Shown piece after piece: positions 8,489 to 15,339 of a stretch of 32,519 nt of DNA (position 1 is its first letter; each line of letters starts with the position of its first letter). The position numbers and the translations under genes are program-made. The notes under the pieces were generated by a model. It was not told where the DNA came from. It did no database searches and was given only the letters and a program-made list of their open reading frames with translations. Source of the DNA: a bacterium (GTDB lineage Bacteria; Acidobacteriota; HRBIN11; JAKEFK01); the NCBI GenBank assembly GCA_022616075.1, contig JAKEFK010000211.1, positions 78,164 through 110,682 on the forward strand, read 5' to 3'.

Positions 8489-8521
8489 ATTGGGGCGGCT
8501 TCGCGCCGCCCCAATGTTTTT
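8489..8521 (+). terminator. Intrinsic terminator after the beta-helix gene
   Basis: A perfect 11-bp GC-rich stem (8489-8499 with 8505-8515, ATTGGGGCGGC and its complement) closes on a 5-nt loop and is followed by GTTTTT. It begins 14 nt after the stop codon. This is the cleanest terminator in the window. Confidence 0.9.
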
Positions 8522-8539
8522 ACGTCGGGCTCTGCACTG

Positions 8540-8545
8540 TATAAT
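8540..8545 (+). promoter_or_regulatory. Candidate -10 box of a leaderless promoter
   Basis: A perfect TATAAT ends 8 nt before the ATG at 8554, directly after the upstream terminator, so a new transcript must begin about here. The hexamer 17 nt upstream (TTTTTA) is only a poor -35. There is no Shine-Dalgarno between the box and the ATG. Confidence 0.5.
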
Positions 8546-8553
8546 TTAGCTTG

Positions 8554-9486
8554 ATGGCCTTCACTCCTGCCTACCTCAAACTTCCACTTTCCGAAATCAA
8601 ATCGCGCGCACAACAAGCGGTTGCCTCTTTAGGCATTTGCAAAGTATGTCCGCGTGATTGTGCGGTGAATCGTTTGGAAGACAAGAAGGCAGTTTGCAAA
8701 ACAGGCCGCTACGCGCGTGTTTCTTCCTACTTCCCTCATTTTGGTGAAGAGGACTGCCTGCGTGGGTGGCGCGGCTCCGGGACAATTTTTTTCAGCATGT
8801 GCAATCTGCGCTGTGTCTTTTGCCAGAACTATGATATCAGCCAGCTTGAAGTTGGCGTTGTGGCAACTCCCGAAATGCTCGCACAAATGATGATGGAGCT
8901 GCAAAAGAAAGGCTGTCATAACATCAACTTTGTCACGCCGGAACACGTAGTTCCTCAAATTCTTGAGGCCCTTCCCATCGCTATCCGGCTCGGTTTACAT
9001 CTGCCGCTTGTCTACAACACTTCCGCCTATGACAGCATGGAGAGTTTGAGATGGATGGATGGAATCGTTGATATCTACATGCCGGATTTCAAATTCTTCA
9101 CCGAAGAGCACGGAAAGGTTTACGCAAAGGCCAAAGACTATGCAGAAGTCGCAAAACGGACGATCAAAGAAATGCACCGGCAGGTAGGAGAATTGGAATT
9201 CGATTCGTCCGGAATGGCGATTCGTGGATTGCTGATTCGCCATCTGGTAATGCCGGGAGGTGTAGCCGATACAAAAGAAATCATGAACTACATCGTGAGT
9301 GAGATCTCACAGGATACCTACGTCAACGTGATGGCGCAATACTACCCCGCCAATAAGACGGAAAAATATCCCGAAATCCACAGAGATCTGTTCAAGACTG
9401 AATTCGAACAAGCGGTCACCGCCGCGCGCGAAGCCGGCTTGCGGCGATTAGACCAACGCTCCTTACGCGATCTTCCCTCGTTTTGA
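8554..9486 (+). CDS. Radical SAM protein of the PflX (COG1313) type
   Basis: A 310-residue protein. Near the N-terminus is a cysteine cluster (CKVCPRDC, then C in AVCKTG) and then the radical SAM motif CNLRCVFC, where three cysteines hold the 4Fe-4S cluster that cleaves S-adenosylmethionine. The following CQNYDISQ, VTPEHVVPQI and YNTSAYDS segments match the PflX group, which is related to pyruvate formate-lyase activases and to AmmeMemoRadiSam proteins. The substrate of this group is not established. An in-frame TTG lies one codon before the ATG, but ATG at 8554 is preferred. The stop codon falls inside the left arm of a palindromic element (9483-9555). The next gene starts 77 nt downstream, with that hairpin in between. 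Confidence 0.88.
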   Translation: MAFTPAYLKLPLSEIKSRAQQAVASLGICKVCPRDCAVNRLEDKKAVCKTGRYARVSSYFPHFGEEDCLRGWRGSGTIFFSMCNLRCVFCQNYDISQLEVGVVATPEMLAQMMMELQKKGCHNINFVTPEHVVPQILEALPIAIRLGLHLPLVYNTSAYDSMESLRWMDGIVDIYMPDFKFFTEEHGKVYAKAKDYAEVAKRTIKEMHRQVGELEFDSSGMAIRGLLIRHLVMPGGVADTKEIMNYIVSEISQDTYVNVMAQYYPANKTEKYPEIHRDLFKTEFEQAVTAAREAGLRRLDQRSLRDLPSF

Positions 9487-9555
9487 ACAGAAGAACGCGA
9501 AGGCCGCAAAGATAAAATTTTAATTTCTTTGCGCTCTTTGCGATCTTCTGTTCAA
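9483..9555. repeat. Palindromic intergenic element (CGCAAAGA family)
   Basis: Arms 9483-9512 and 9526-9555 pair at 26 of 30 positions (outer word TTGAACAGAAGA, inner word CGCAAAGA) around an AT-rich loop. The stop codon of the radical SAM gene lies in the left arm. There is no U-run, so it looks like a structural or processing element between two genes rather than a terminator. The inner words recall the element at 13533. Confidence 0.85.
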
Positions 9556-9563
9556 ATAGAGCC

Positions 9564-10964
9564 GTGGCAATTAATTCCGAAATCGATCGTGTTTTTGAAC
9601 TGCAAAAAGCCCATTGCGACACAATCCGGAACACGTCTGCTGATCAAAGGACCGCAAAACTGCGCAGATTGCAGGACAAAATTCTCGCAAATCAAAGTCT
9701 GATCGAAACCGCTTTGCGCCAGGATCTGAGGAAAGCGCCTCAAGAAACGGGCTTGAGCGAATTGTATCCGGTGCTCAGTGAGATCAGGCACGCCTGCAAG
9801 CATTTGCAAAAATGGATGGAGCCGCGCCCGCTGAAGAATCCACTTGTCTTTTTTCGCGCTAATGCTTCTATCCGTTATGAGCCTAAAGGCATGGCCCTGA
9901 TTCTTTCTCCATGGAATTATCCATTCCAGCTTGCTCTGAGCCCGGTTGTTTCGGCGATCGCTGCTGGAAACTGCGTCGTGCTCAAGCCTTCCGAAATCAG
10001 CTCTCATACATCCGGCTGCATCAAACAGATTCTTGAACAAACTTTCCCGCAAGAAGAAGTTGCCGTTTTTGAGGGAGATCACACGGTCGCAACTTTGCTG
10101 TTGGAGAAGCCTTTTCATCATGTGTTTTTTACGGGAAGCCCGGCCGTTGGAAAAATTGTGATGCAGGCAACCGCAAAACATCTTGCATCTTCAACTCTGG
10201 AACTGGGTGGGAAGTCACCGGTAATTATCGATGAAGTTTATGACCTGGAAGATGCCGCAAGAAAAATCGTTTGGGGAAAAATGATAAACGCCGGCCAGAC
10301 TTGCGTCGCCCCCGATTATTTACTGGTCCCGGAGAAAAGAGAAAAACAGTTTATAGAGACTGCCAAAAAATATTTGCAACAGCTCTATAAGGATCCAAAG
10401 AACAGCCCGGATTACTGCAAGATCATTTCAGCAAAACATCAGCTGCGATTGAAAAAAATGCTCACTGTCGCAGTGGAACAGGGAGCCAGGATAGAAATCG
10501 GCGGAGAGATTGAGGAATCAAACCAGTACTTTGCTCCGACAATAGTATCGAACGTTCCTGCGGATTCGCAGATCATGGAAGAAGAAATCTTTGGTCCGAT
10601 CCTTCCCGTTTTGGCCTACCGGAGTCCGGAAGACGCACTCCAACAGATCCATTCAAAGCCGCGCCCACTCGCGCTCTACATATTCAGCAACAATACTTCG
10701 TTTGTAAAAAACATTCTGGATCATACGCATTCCGGTGGAGTTTGTATTAATGATGTTGCTGTTCATTTTGCGAACGTGGAACTACCTTTTGGCGGAATCA
10801 ACAACAGCGGAATCGGCAATTCGCACGGCTACTTCGGATTCAGGGCTTTTTCACATGAACGCGCCGTTTTGAAACAACCAAAGACCGGTGCTATGACCTT
10901 TTTTTATCCGCCTTATACGGAAAAGATGAAAAAGCTGATCCAATGGACCGTCAAATATTTTTGA
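9564..10964 (+). CDS. Aldehyde dehydrogenase, class 3 (fatty/aromatic aldehyde type)
   Basis: A 466-residue NAD(P)-dependent aldehyde dehydrogenase that oxidises an aldehyde to the acid. Visible motifs are SPWNYP with N118, LKPSE near 140-144, FTGSPAVGK (cofactor loop, 189-197), LELGGKSP with the general base E213, and GQTCVAPDY with the catalytic Cys247. EEIFGPILPV and the C-terminal FGGINNSGIG are also typical. Length and motifs fit the ALDH3 group, which acts on medium- and long-chain or aromatic aldehydes; there is no C-terminal membrane anchor. The start is GTG without a clear ribosome site, just after a palindromic element. The next gene begins 1 nt after the stop codon, suggesting co-translation. 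Confidence 0.93.
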   Translation: MAINSEIDRVFELQKAHCDTIRNTSADQRTAKLRRLQDKILANQSLIETALRQDLRKAPQETGLSELYPVLSEIRHACKHLQKWMEPRPLKNPLVFFRANASIRYEPKGMALILSPWNYPFQLALSPVVSAIAAGNCVVLKPSEISSHTSGCIKQILEQTFPQEEVAVFEGDHTVATLLLEKPFHHVFFTGSPAVGKIVMQATAKHLASSTLELGGKSPVIIDEVYDLEDAARKIVWGKMINAGQTCVAPDYLLVPEKREKQFIETAKKYLQQLYKDPKNSPDYCKIISAKHQLRLKKMLTVAVEQGARIEIGGEIEESNQYFAPTIVSNVPADSQIMEEEIFGPILPVLAYRSPEDALQQIHSKPRPLALYIFSNNTSFVKNILDHTHSGGVCINDVAVHFANVELPFGGINNSGIGNSHGYFGFRAFSHERAVLKQPKTGAMTFFYPPYTEKMKKLIQWTVKYF

Positions 10965-10965
10965 C

Positions 10966-12210
10966 GTGCTAAAAACCATGCATGCTATGGTAAAAGATTC
11001 AAAGATCGGAAAATATGCGGCTCTTATAGCGATTTGCCTGTTCGCTTTTGTTATAAGAGCCGCCATTCTAATGCCCCCGATCAATATCGGCTTTGACGCA
11101 AGAAAGCGCTATGTTCCACAGGCGAAGAACCTCCTGGCAGGAAATGGTTTCTCTAAAAGCACTAAGGCTCCTTACAAACCAGATACTTCGGAACACAATC
11201 CAGGCTATGCCTTCTTTCTGGCGGGTACTTTTTTGGTTAGTAATAACTCCAATTTACGCTTCGTAGCTTTCGTGCAGTTGATTCTGGAGTTATTGACCAT
11301 TTATCTGACAGGGTTGATTGCTCAATTGCTTGGGCTCAATGAGCGAGCGAAGCGTATGGCAATCATCACCGCTTTGCTTTGTCCCCTGCTTGCAAGATAC
11401 ACTCGTGTCCTTGCTGCTGAAATCCTTGCAACTTTCTTCATCACCCTTTCACTTTATCTTGTGCTTCTGTCCATCAGGCGGGAACGCACACTTTTCTGGG
11501 TGGCTGCAGGACTCGCCTGTGCCTTTGCATGGTTTGCGCGGGCGGATCAAGTTTTGATCATCCCTTTACTGGTGCTGTCCTGTGCAATACTCTCACGTAA
11601 AATTGCCAAATCGCTACTGCTCGTTTTGACATTTTTCGCAGCCGCTTCACCGTGGATTATTAGAAACTATCAAATTGCAGGTAGATTCGCACCTGTTGGT
11701 GATCTCACCCTGAAAAGCCGATTGCCTCAGGTCAAATGGGCGAATTCCTGGATTACCGAAATGGATGATCATTACCGATACAGTCACAATTTAAAGCTTA
11801 ATCCAAACATCAACTATGCAAAGCTTACCAGGCAAGAAATGCAAAAAGGCAAAATTCGTGTTTATGTTGTTGTCCCCTTCCTCCGTTTAATCAACGTTAT
11901 AAAGGATGATCTACCCAAGAGTCTGTACAAAATACCGAAATGGATTCCGGATCATGTGTTTGCCTACTGCACGGTGGTTCTGGGAATTCTGGGAATCGCA
12001 ATCTCCATTTACCGACGCGAATGGATTCTGCTTCTCCCATTATGCGTGATTGTTGGCCGATGTATTCTTCCGATGATGACTGCAGCGGCAATGCATTTTC
12101 GTCTTTTGGTGGAAGGTATGCCGGCTGTCTATATATTCGCGGGGATTGCCGCAAATTCCATTTATGAAACCGCAAGGAAATTCGATTTCAAACGGCCCGC
12201 TAGCAATTAG
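10966..12210 (+). CDS. GT-C fold membrane glycosyltransferase (ArnT/PMT-like)
   Basis: A 414-residue integral membrane protein with about ten hydrophobic segments. The first helix (AALIAICLFAFVIRAAIL) is followed by a periplasmic loop with GFDARKRYVPQAKNLLAGNG, the place where GT-C enzymes such as glycosyltransferase 39/PMT carry their catalytic Asp. ADQVLIIPLL and PWIIRNYQIAG in the middle are also common in this superfamily. It would move a sugar from a polyprenyl-phosphate donor to an envelope acceptor; neither substrate can be read from sequence. The start is uncertain: GTG at 10966, ATG at 10978 or ATG at 10987 all lack a good ribosome site, and the 1-nt gap to the aldehyde dehydrogenase gene suggests reinitiation. 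It is convergent with the small gene ending at 12223. Confidence 0.8.
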   Translation: MLKTMHAMVKDSKIGKYAALIAICLFAFVIRAAILMPPINIGFDARKRYVPQAKNLLAGNGFSKSTKAPYKPDTSEHNPGYAFFLAGTFLVSNNSNLRFVAFVQLILELLTIYLTGLIAQLLGLNERAKRMAIITALLCPLLARYTRVLAAEILATFFITLSLYLVLLSIRRERTLFWVAAGLACAFAWFARADQVLIIPLLVLSCAILSRKIAKSLLLVLTFFAAASPWIIRNYQIAGRFAPVGDLTLKSRLPQVKWANSWITEMDDHYRYSHNLKLNPNINYAKLTRQEMQKGKIRVYVVVPFLRLINVIKDDLPKSLYKIPKWIPDHVFAYCTVVLGILGIAISIYRREWILLLPLCVIVGRCILPMMTAAAMHFRLLVEGMPAVYIFAGIAANSIYETARKFDFKRPASN

Positions 12211-12222
12211 GAGACGTCCGCG

Positions 12223-12522
12223 TCACGTTTCTTTCTTCACAATTTTTACAGTAAAACATTTCCCTAATGCGACGGATGTGATGGCATTCAGTTCGCACAA
12301 GAGCGTTTCCTGGATAGGTTCCGGGAACTCTTGCTCTGTAAAATATTCCACAAAAGCTCTAGTAATGTCCTTTTCAAAGGTGATCCCTTTCAAAATTCGT
12401 CCATTGGACAACATATAAAGGTGGCAAACGTCTTCTCGCGGTACCATTACAAGCTGATCAAGATCTGACTCGGCGGCTTCTTTCAGAATTGTTTCAAAAC
12501 ACTGAAACTGTTCAGATTCCAC
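12223..12522 (-). CDS. Small protein of unknown function (99 aa)
   Basis: I do not recognise this protein with confidence. It is 99 residues, acidic in the middle, and has no signal or membrane segment. The stretch from FETILKEAAESDLDQLVMVP to LSNGRILKG faintly recalls the domain ahead of the ATPase core in GspE/PilB-type secretion ATPases (a helix, then an ASD-type turn, then a strand and DG turn), but the key residues are not conserved, so this is only a hint. The GTG start is supported by GGGGAAG 7 nt upstream. It begins 21 nt after the aldo/keto reductase stop codon in the same direction, so the two are likely co-transcribed. Confidence 0.6.
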   Translation of the reverse strand: MESEQFQCFETILKEAAESDLDQLVMVPREDVCHLYMLSNGRILKGITFEKDITRAFVEYFTEQEFPEPIQETLLCELNAITSVALGKCFTVKIVKKET

Positions 12523-12543
12523 GATGAAACTTCCCCCGCTCCA

Positions 12544-13515
12544 CTAGACGCGAACTTTATGTCGCAAGTAAAAATTGTAACTCGCGAATTCTTCACGAAT
12601 CGTATCAAACAAATGGTCCGGTAACTGCACTTCGGTTGCCGAGACATTCTGTTCGAGCTGAGCTACATTCTTCGCTCCCGGTATCGGCACTACAGGAAAG
12701 CGAAGCAAGAAGGCCAATCCGACTTGCTGAACATTATAACCCGAATCTTGCAAAATTTGTTTCAAGCGATCCACTTTTTCCAGAGCCTCGGGAAGTCGGC
12801 GGGGTGTTAGATAGTTTTGCCGGTTATCATCTTTCGGGAATTTATGGTCCTTCTGGAACTTGCCCGTTAACATGCCGGAGGCCAGTGGCACCCTGGCAAT
12901 CAATCCGATTTGAGCCTGTTCCGCAAGAGGTACAAGCTCGCCGGCGGGCGCCTGATTCAGGATATTGAAGAGAATCTGCAACAAGTCCACTTTCCGGTTC
13001 TGAATCAGATGAATGCCTTCTTGCATCGTCGAAATAGATACTCCGGCGGCACGGATTTTACCTTCCTGTTTTAGTTGTTCTAGCAACCGAAAAGCTTCCT
13101 CGGCTTGCCATACTTCCGGAGGGGGATTGTGTAGTTGATAGATATCGATCGTTTCCCGGTTCAGTCGTTTCAGGCTGGCCTCGAGTCGCGTTCGAATGTG
13201 TGTCACAGAAAAGTCCTTAACGGGGCGTCCTTCTTTCCGCGCGTTTCCCACCTTTGTTGCGACTATGGAATCCGCTCCTTGCAGGCAACGACCGAGCAGC
13301 TCTTCACTATGTCCACTGCCGTAAACATCAGCCGTGTCGAAAAAATTTATGCCTAGCTCCAAAGCACGACGGATGGCTGCTTCTGACTCACGGTCGTCCA
13401 CAACGCCCCAACCGACCGGGATCCCAAACAAATCCACGGGCCCGCCGATGGCCCAGCAGCCGAATCCGATCTCTGAGACGGAGATCCCAGTCCTGCCCAG
13501 TTGTCTGTATTTCAC
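12544..13515 (-). CDS. Aldo/keto reductase
   Basis: A 323-residue NADPH-dependent reductase with a TIM-barrel fold. The catalytic tetrad is visible: Asp in FFDTADVYG, Tyr in the same motif, Lys in VATKVG and His in YQLHNPP. The N-terminus MKYRQLGRTGISVSEIGFGC and the C-terminal VPIPGAKNVAQLEQN (phosphate-binding loop) are typical of the AKR families related to YajO/Tas and voltage-channel beta subunits. The physiological substrate is unknown. The start is GTG (codon 13513-13515) without a Shine-Dalgarno; a TATAAT lies 9 nt upstream. It is divergent from the YchF gene, with a palindromic element between them. Confidence 0.93.
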   Translation of the reverse strand: MKYRQLGRTGISVSEIGFGCWAIGGPVDLFGIPVGWGVVDDRESEAAIRRALELGINFFDTADVYGSGHSEELLGRCLQGADSIVATKVGNARKEGRPVKDFSVTHIRTRLEASLKRLNRETIDIYQLHNPPPEVWQAEEAFRLLEQLKQEGKIRAAGVSISTMQEGIHLIQNRKVDLLQILFNILNQAPAGELVPLAEQAQIGLIARVPLASGMLTGKFQKDHKFPKDDNRQNYLTPRRLPEALEKVDRLKQILQDSGYNVQQVGLAFLLRFPVVPIPGAKNVAQLEQNVSATEVQLPDHLFDTIREEFASYNFYLRHKVRV

Positions 13516-13524
13516 AAGCCAACT

Positions 13525-13530
13525 ATTATA
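13525..13530 (-). promoter_or_regulatory. Candidate -10 box of a leaderless promoter
   Basis: A perfect TATAAT on the minus strand ends 9 nt before the GTG start of the aldo/keto reductase. It lies 2 nt from the palindromic element at 13533-13611, whose outer arm would occupy the -35 region (closest hexamer TTTGCG, spacer 16). Confidence 0.5.
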
Positions 13531-13532
13531 CT

Positions 13533-13611
13533 TTCACCGCGGAGGACGCAAAGATCGCAGAGATAGACTCTGTCTTTTCCTCTCAGCGCCCTCCGCGCCC
13601 TCTGCGGTGAA
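13533..13611. repeat. Palindromic intergenic element (TTCACCGC family)
   Basis: Arms 13533-13563 and 13581-13611 pair at 24 of 31 positions. Each arm is built from short purine-rich words such as CGCAAAGA, GAGG and CGC, as if degenerate copies of one phrase. It fills the whole gap between the divergent aldo/keto reductase promoter and the YchF start codon, ending one base before that ATG. It is not a terminator (no U-run). Confidence 0.85.
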
Positions 13612-13612
13612 T

Positions 13613-14677
13613 ATGAAAGCAGGAATTGTAGGATTTCCAAAAGTAGGAAAAACGACTCTATTTAATTTACTTACGCGTGGACATGCGGAAACCTCTCGTT
13701 TCGCGCAAGCCAAAGCTGTGAACGTCGGTGTGGCTGAAGTTCCGGATGAACGCCTCGAGAAACTACACGATCTCGTGCAGCCGAAAAAGAAAACGCTTGC
13801 GACTACAGAATTCGTAGATCTCGTGGGCGTGCAACGTGGCGAAATCAAAGGAGCTGAGTATCTATCTCATCTTCGAACCGTGGATTGCCTGTTGCATGTT
13901 GTACGAGCTTTTGAAGATGAAGAAATGGGAATTCCTCCCTCGGACCTTCATCCACAAAATGATATTCAGGATTTTAATCTGGAGCTGATTCTTGCAGATC
14001 TGGATGTGATTCATAACCGGCTGGAAAAGCTAACGATGCTCGTAAAAAAGATGAAGAATAAAGAGAACGAAGATGAGCTCGCGTTGCTGGAACAGTGTAT
14101 AAAACAGCTCGAAGCCGAAAAACCGCTTCGTGAATTAGAGTTTGAGGCGCACGAAAAAAAGAGACTGCGGAGCTTCGCTTTTCTCAGCGAAAAGCCGCTG
14201 TTGCATATTGTGAATTTGAGCGAAGAGCGCTTGAACGAACGAGATCAATTTGTATCCGATGCCTTTTCGAAGAATCAGGAGATTACTTACATCTGCGGCC
14301 CTCTGGAAGAACAGATCGGGCAATTAGAAGCGGACGATAGAAAGGAATTCCTGGAGCAATATCAATTTCAGGAGACTGGGCGGGACCGCGTGATTCACAC
14401 AACGTTTCATCTGCTGGATTTGATTCTCTTTTTTACAGCAGGACCGGAAGAAGTGCGCTCCTGGCCGTTGCGGCGCGGACTGAATGCGCAAAAAGCGGCC
14501 GGCACGGTTCACTCTGATATGGAGCGTGGCTTCATACGCGCCGAAGTGGTTGCCTATCCTGATTTCGTCAAAACCGGTTCCTTCACTGAGGCAAAAAAAC
14601 AAGGTGTTTTCCGGCTGGAAGGAAAAGACTATGTGGTGCAAGATGGGGACATCATCACCTTCCGTTTCAACGTATGA
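13613..14677 (+). CDS. ychF: YchF-family nucleotide-binding protein (divergent)
   Basis: A 354-residue Obg-related P-loop protein; YchF is usually about 363. The P-loop is GFPKVGKTT (residues 7-15). The usual NKxD guanine motif is replaced by NLSE, the NxxE form that gives YchF its preference for ATP. A helical insert follows, and the C-terminus (VRSWPLRRGLNAQKAAGTVH to VVQDGDIITFRFNV) is a clear TGS/DUF933 domain. The segment after the switch II motif reads DLVGVQRGEIKGAEYL and lacks the GEGLGN stretch I expect, so it is a diverged member. YchF binds ribosomes and affects stress responses in other bacteria. A longer in-frame extension upstream crosses the palindromic element and is rejected; ATG at 13613 gives the exact family N-terminus. 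No usable ribosome site is visible. mobA overlaps its stop. Confidence 0.88.
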   Translation: MKAGIVGFPKVGKTTLFNLLTRGHAETSRFAQAKAVNVGVAEVPDERLEKLHDLVQPKKKTLATTEFVDLVGVQRGEIKGAEYLSHLRTVDCLLHVVRAFEDEEMGIPPSDLHPQNDIQDFNLELILADLDVIHNRLEKLTMLVKKMKNKENEDELALLEQCIKQLEAEKPLRELEFEAHEKKRLRSFAFLSEKPLLHIVNLSEERLNERDQFVSDAFSKNQEITYICGPLEEQIGQLEADDRKEFLEQYQFQETGRDRVIHTTFHLLDLILFFTAGPEEVRSWPLRRGLNAQKAAGTVHSDMERGFIRAEVVAYPDFVKTGSFTEAKKQGVFRLEGKDYVVQDGDIITFRFNV

Positions 14678-15243
14678 TTGAGTCGGTGGCGGGTGTCATT
14701 CTTGCGGGAGGCAAGAGCACACGCATGGGAAAAAACAAGGCCTTGCTGCCTTATCGCGACAGGTATCTAATCGATGCTCCCATCGAAATACTCAATGGTA
14801 TTTTCTCCCGCGTTTTCCTGAGTGTTCGGAATCAGGATGACTTTGCTGAATACGGGCTTCCCAAAATTCCGGATTTGCATCCTGATATTGGCCCGATTGG
14901 TGGCATCACATCCATATTAAAGGCGGGCATTTCAAGAGCATTTTGCGTTGCGTGCGATATGCCCTATTTAAATGAAGCTTTCATCCAGTATCTTTGCAGC
15001 CTTTCGGATTTTGACGTCGTGATTCCGGTCTGGAAAGGGCGCGAGGAAATGTTGCACGCCGTTTATTCGGAGTCGTTGTTGGCAGGTTTTGAGGCTTCGA
15101 TAGCGGCGAAAAAGTATAAGTTGCGAGATGCTCTCGGCGCTGCGCGTGTGCATTTTGTGACGGAAGAAGCAATCGGGCAATTCGATCCGTCCGGAAAGAT
15201 GTTTCAGAACGTGAATACCCCGTCGGATTATGAGAAACTGTAA
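14674..15243 (+). CDS. mobA: Molybdenum cofactor guanylyltransferase MobA
   Basis: A 189-residue nucleotidyltransferase. The N-terminal signature LAGGKSTRMGKNKALL (residues 10-25) binds the nucleotide, CDMPYL carries the metal-binding Asp, and the C-terminal NVNTPSDYEKL matches the MobA ending. By family knowledge it joins GMP from GTP to molybdopterin to make the guanine dinucleotide cofactor used by DMSO-reductase-type enzymes. The start overlaps the ychF stop in ATGA, so translation is coupled. No other molybdenum gene is in the window. A less likely alternative is another MobA-like NTP transferase. Confidence 0.85.
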   Translation: MIESVAGVILAGGKSTRMGKNKALLPYRDRYLIDAPIEILNGIFSRVFLSVRNQDDFAEYGLPKIPDLHPDIGPIGGITSILKAGISRAFCVACDMPYLNEAFIQYLCSLSDFDVVIPVWKGREEMLHAVYSESLLAGFEASIAAKKYKLRDALGAARVHFVTEEAIGQFDPSGKMFQNVNTPSDYEKL

Positions 15244-15259
15244 TATTAATAAAAACCAA

Positions 15260-15329
15260 CCGCCAAGGCGCCAAGACGTCATGAAAGAATTTTTCATTTC
15301 AGAATCTTGGCGGCTTGGCGTCTTGGCGG
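15260..15329. repeat. Palindromic intergenic element (CCGCCAAG family)
   Basis: Arms 15260-15278 and 15311-15329 pair at 17 of 19 positions; each arm contains tandem copies of a CGCCAAG-type word. The loop holds a second small palindrome (ATGAAA, TTTCAT). It fills the mobA to GT4 gap and ends 10 nt before the GT4 start codon, covering the normal ribosome-site position. Confidence 0.82.
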
Positions 15330-15339
15330 CTTCCTATTT

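Noticed and set aside
9552-10181. A 209-codon open frame on the minus strand inside the aldehyde dehydrogenase gene
   Set aside because: No family features, no ribosome site, and it is antisense to a fully conserved enzyme.
13334-13612. In-frame 5' extension of the YchF reading frame (would add 93 residues)
   Set aside because: It crosses the aldo/keto reductase gene antisense and the palindromic element, and MKAGIVGFP at 13613 is the exact family N-terminus.
15307-15339. TTG start extending the GT4 protein by 11 residues
   Set aside because: The extra residues come from the palindromic element; MKILMIAPEP is the normal start of the family.
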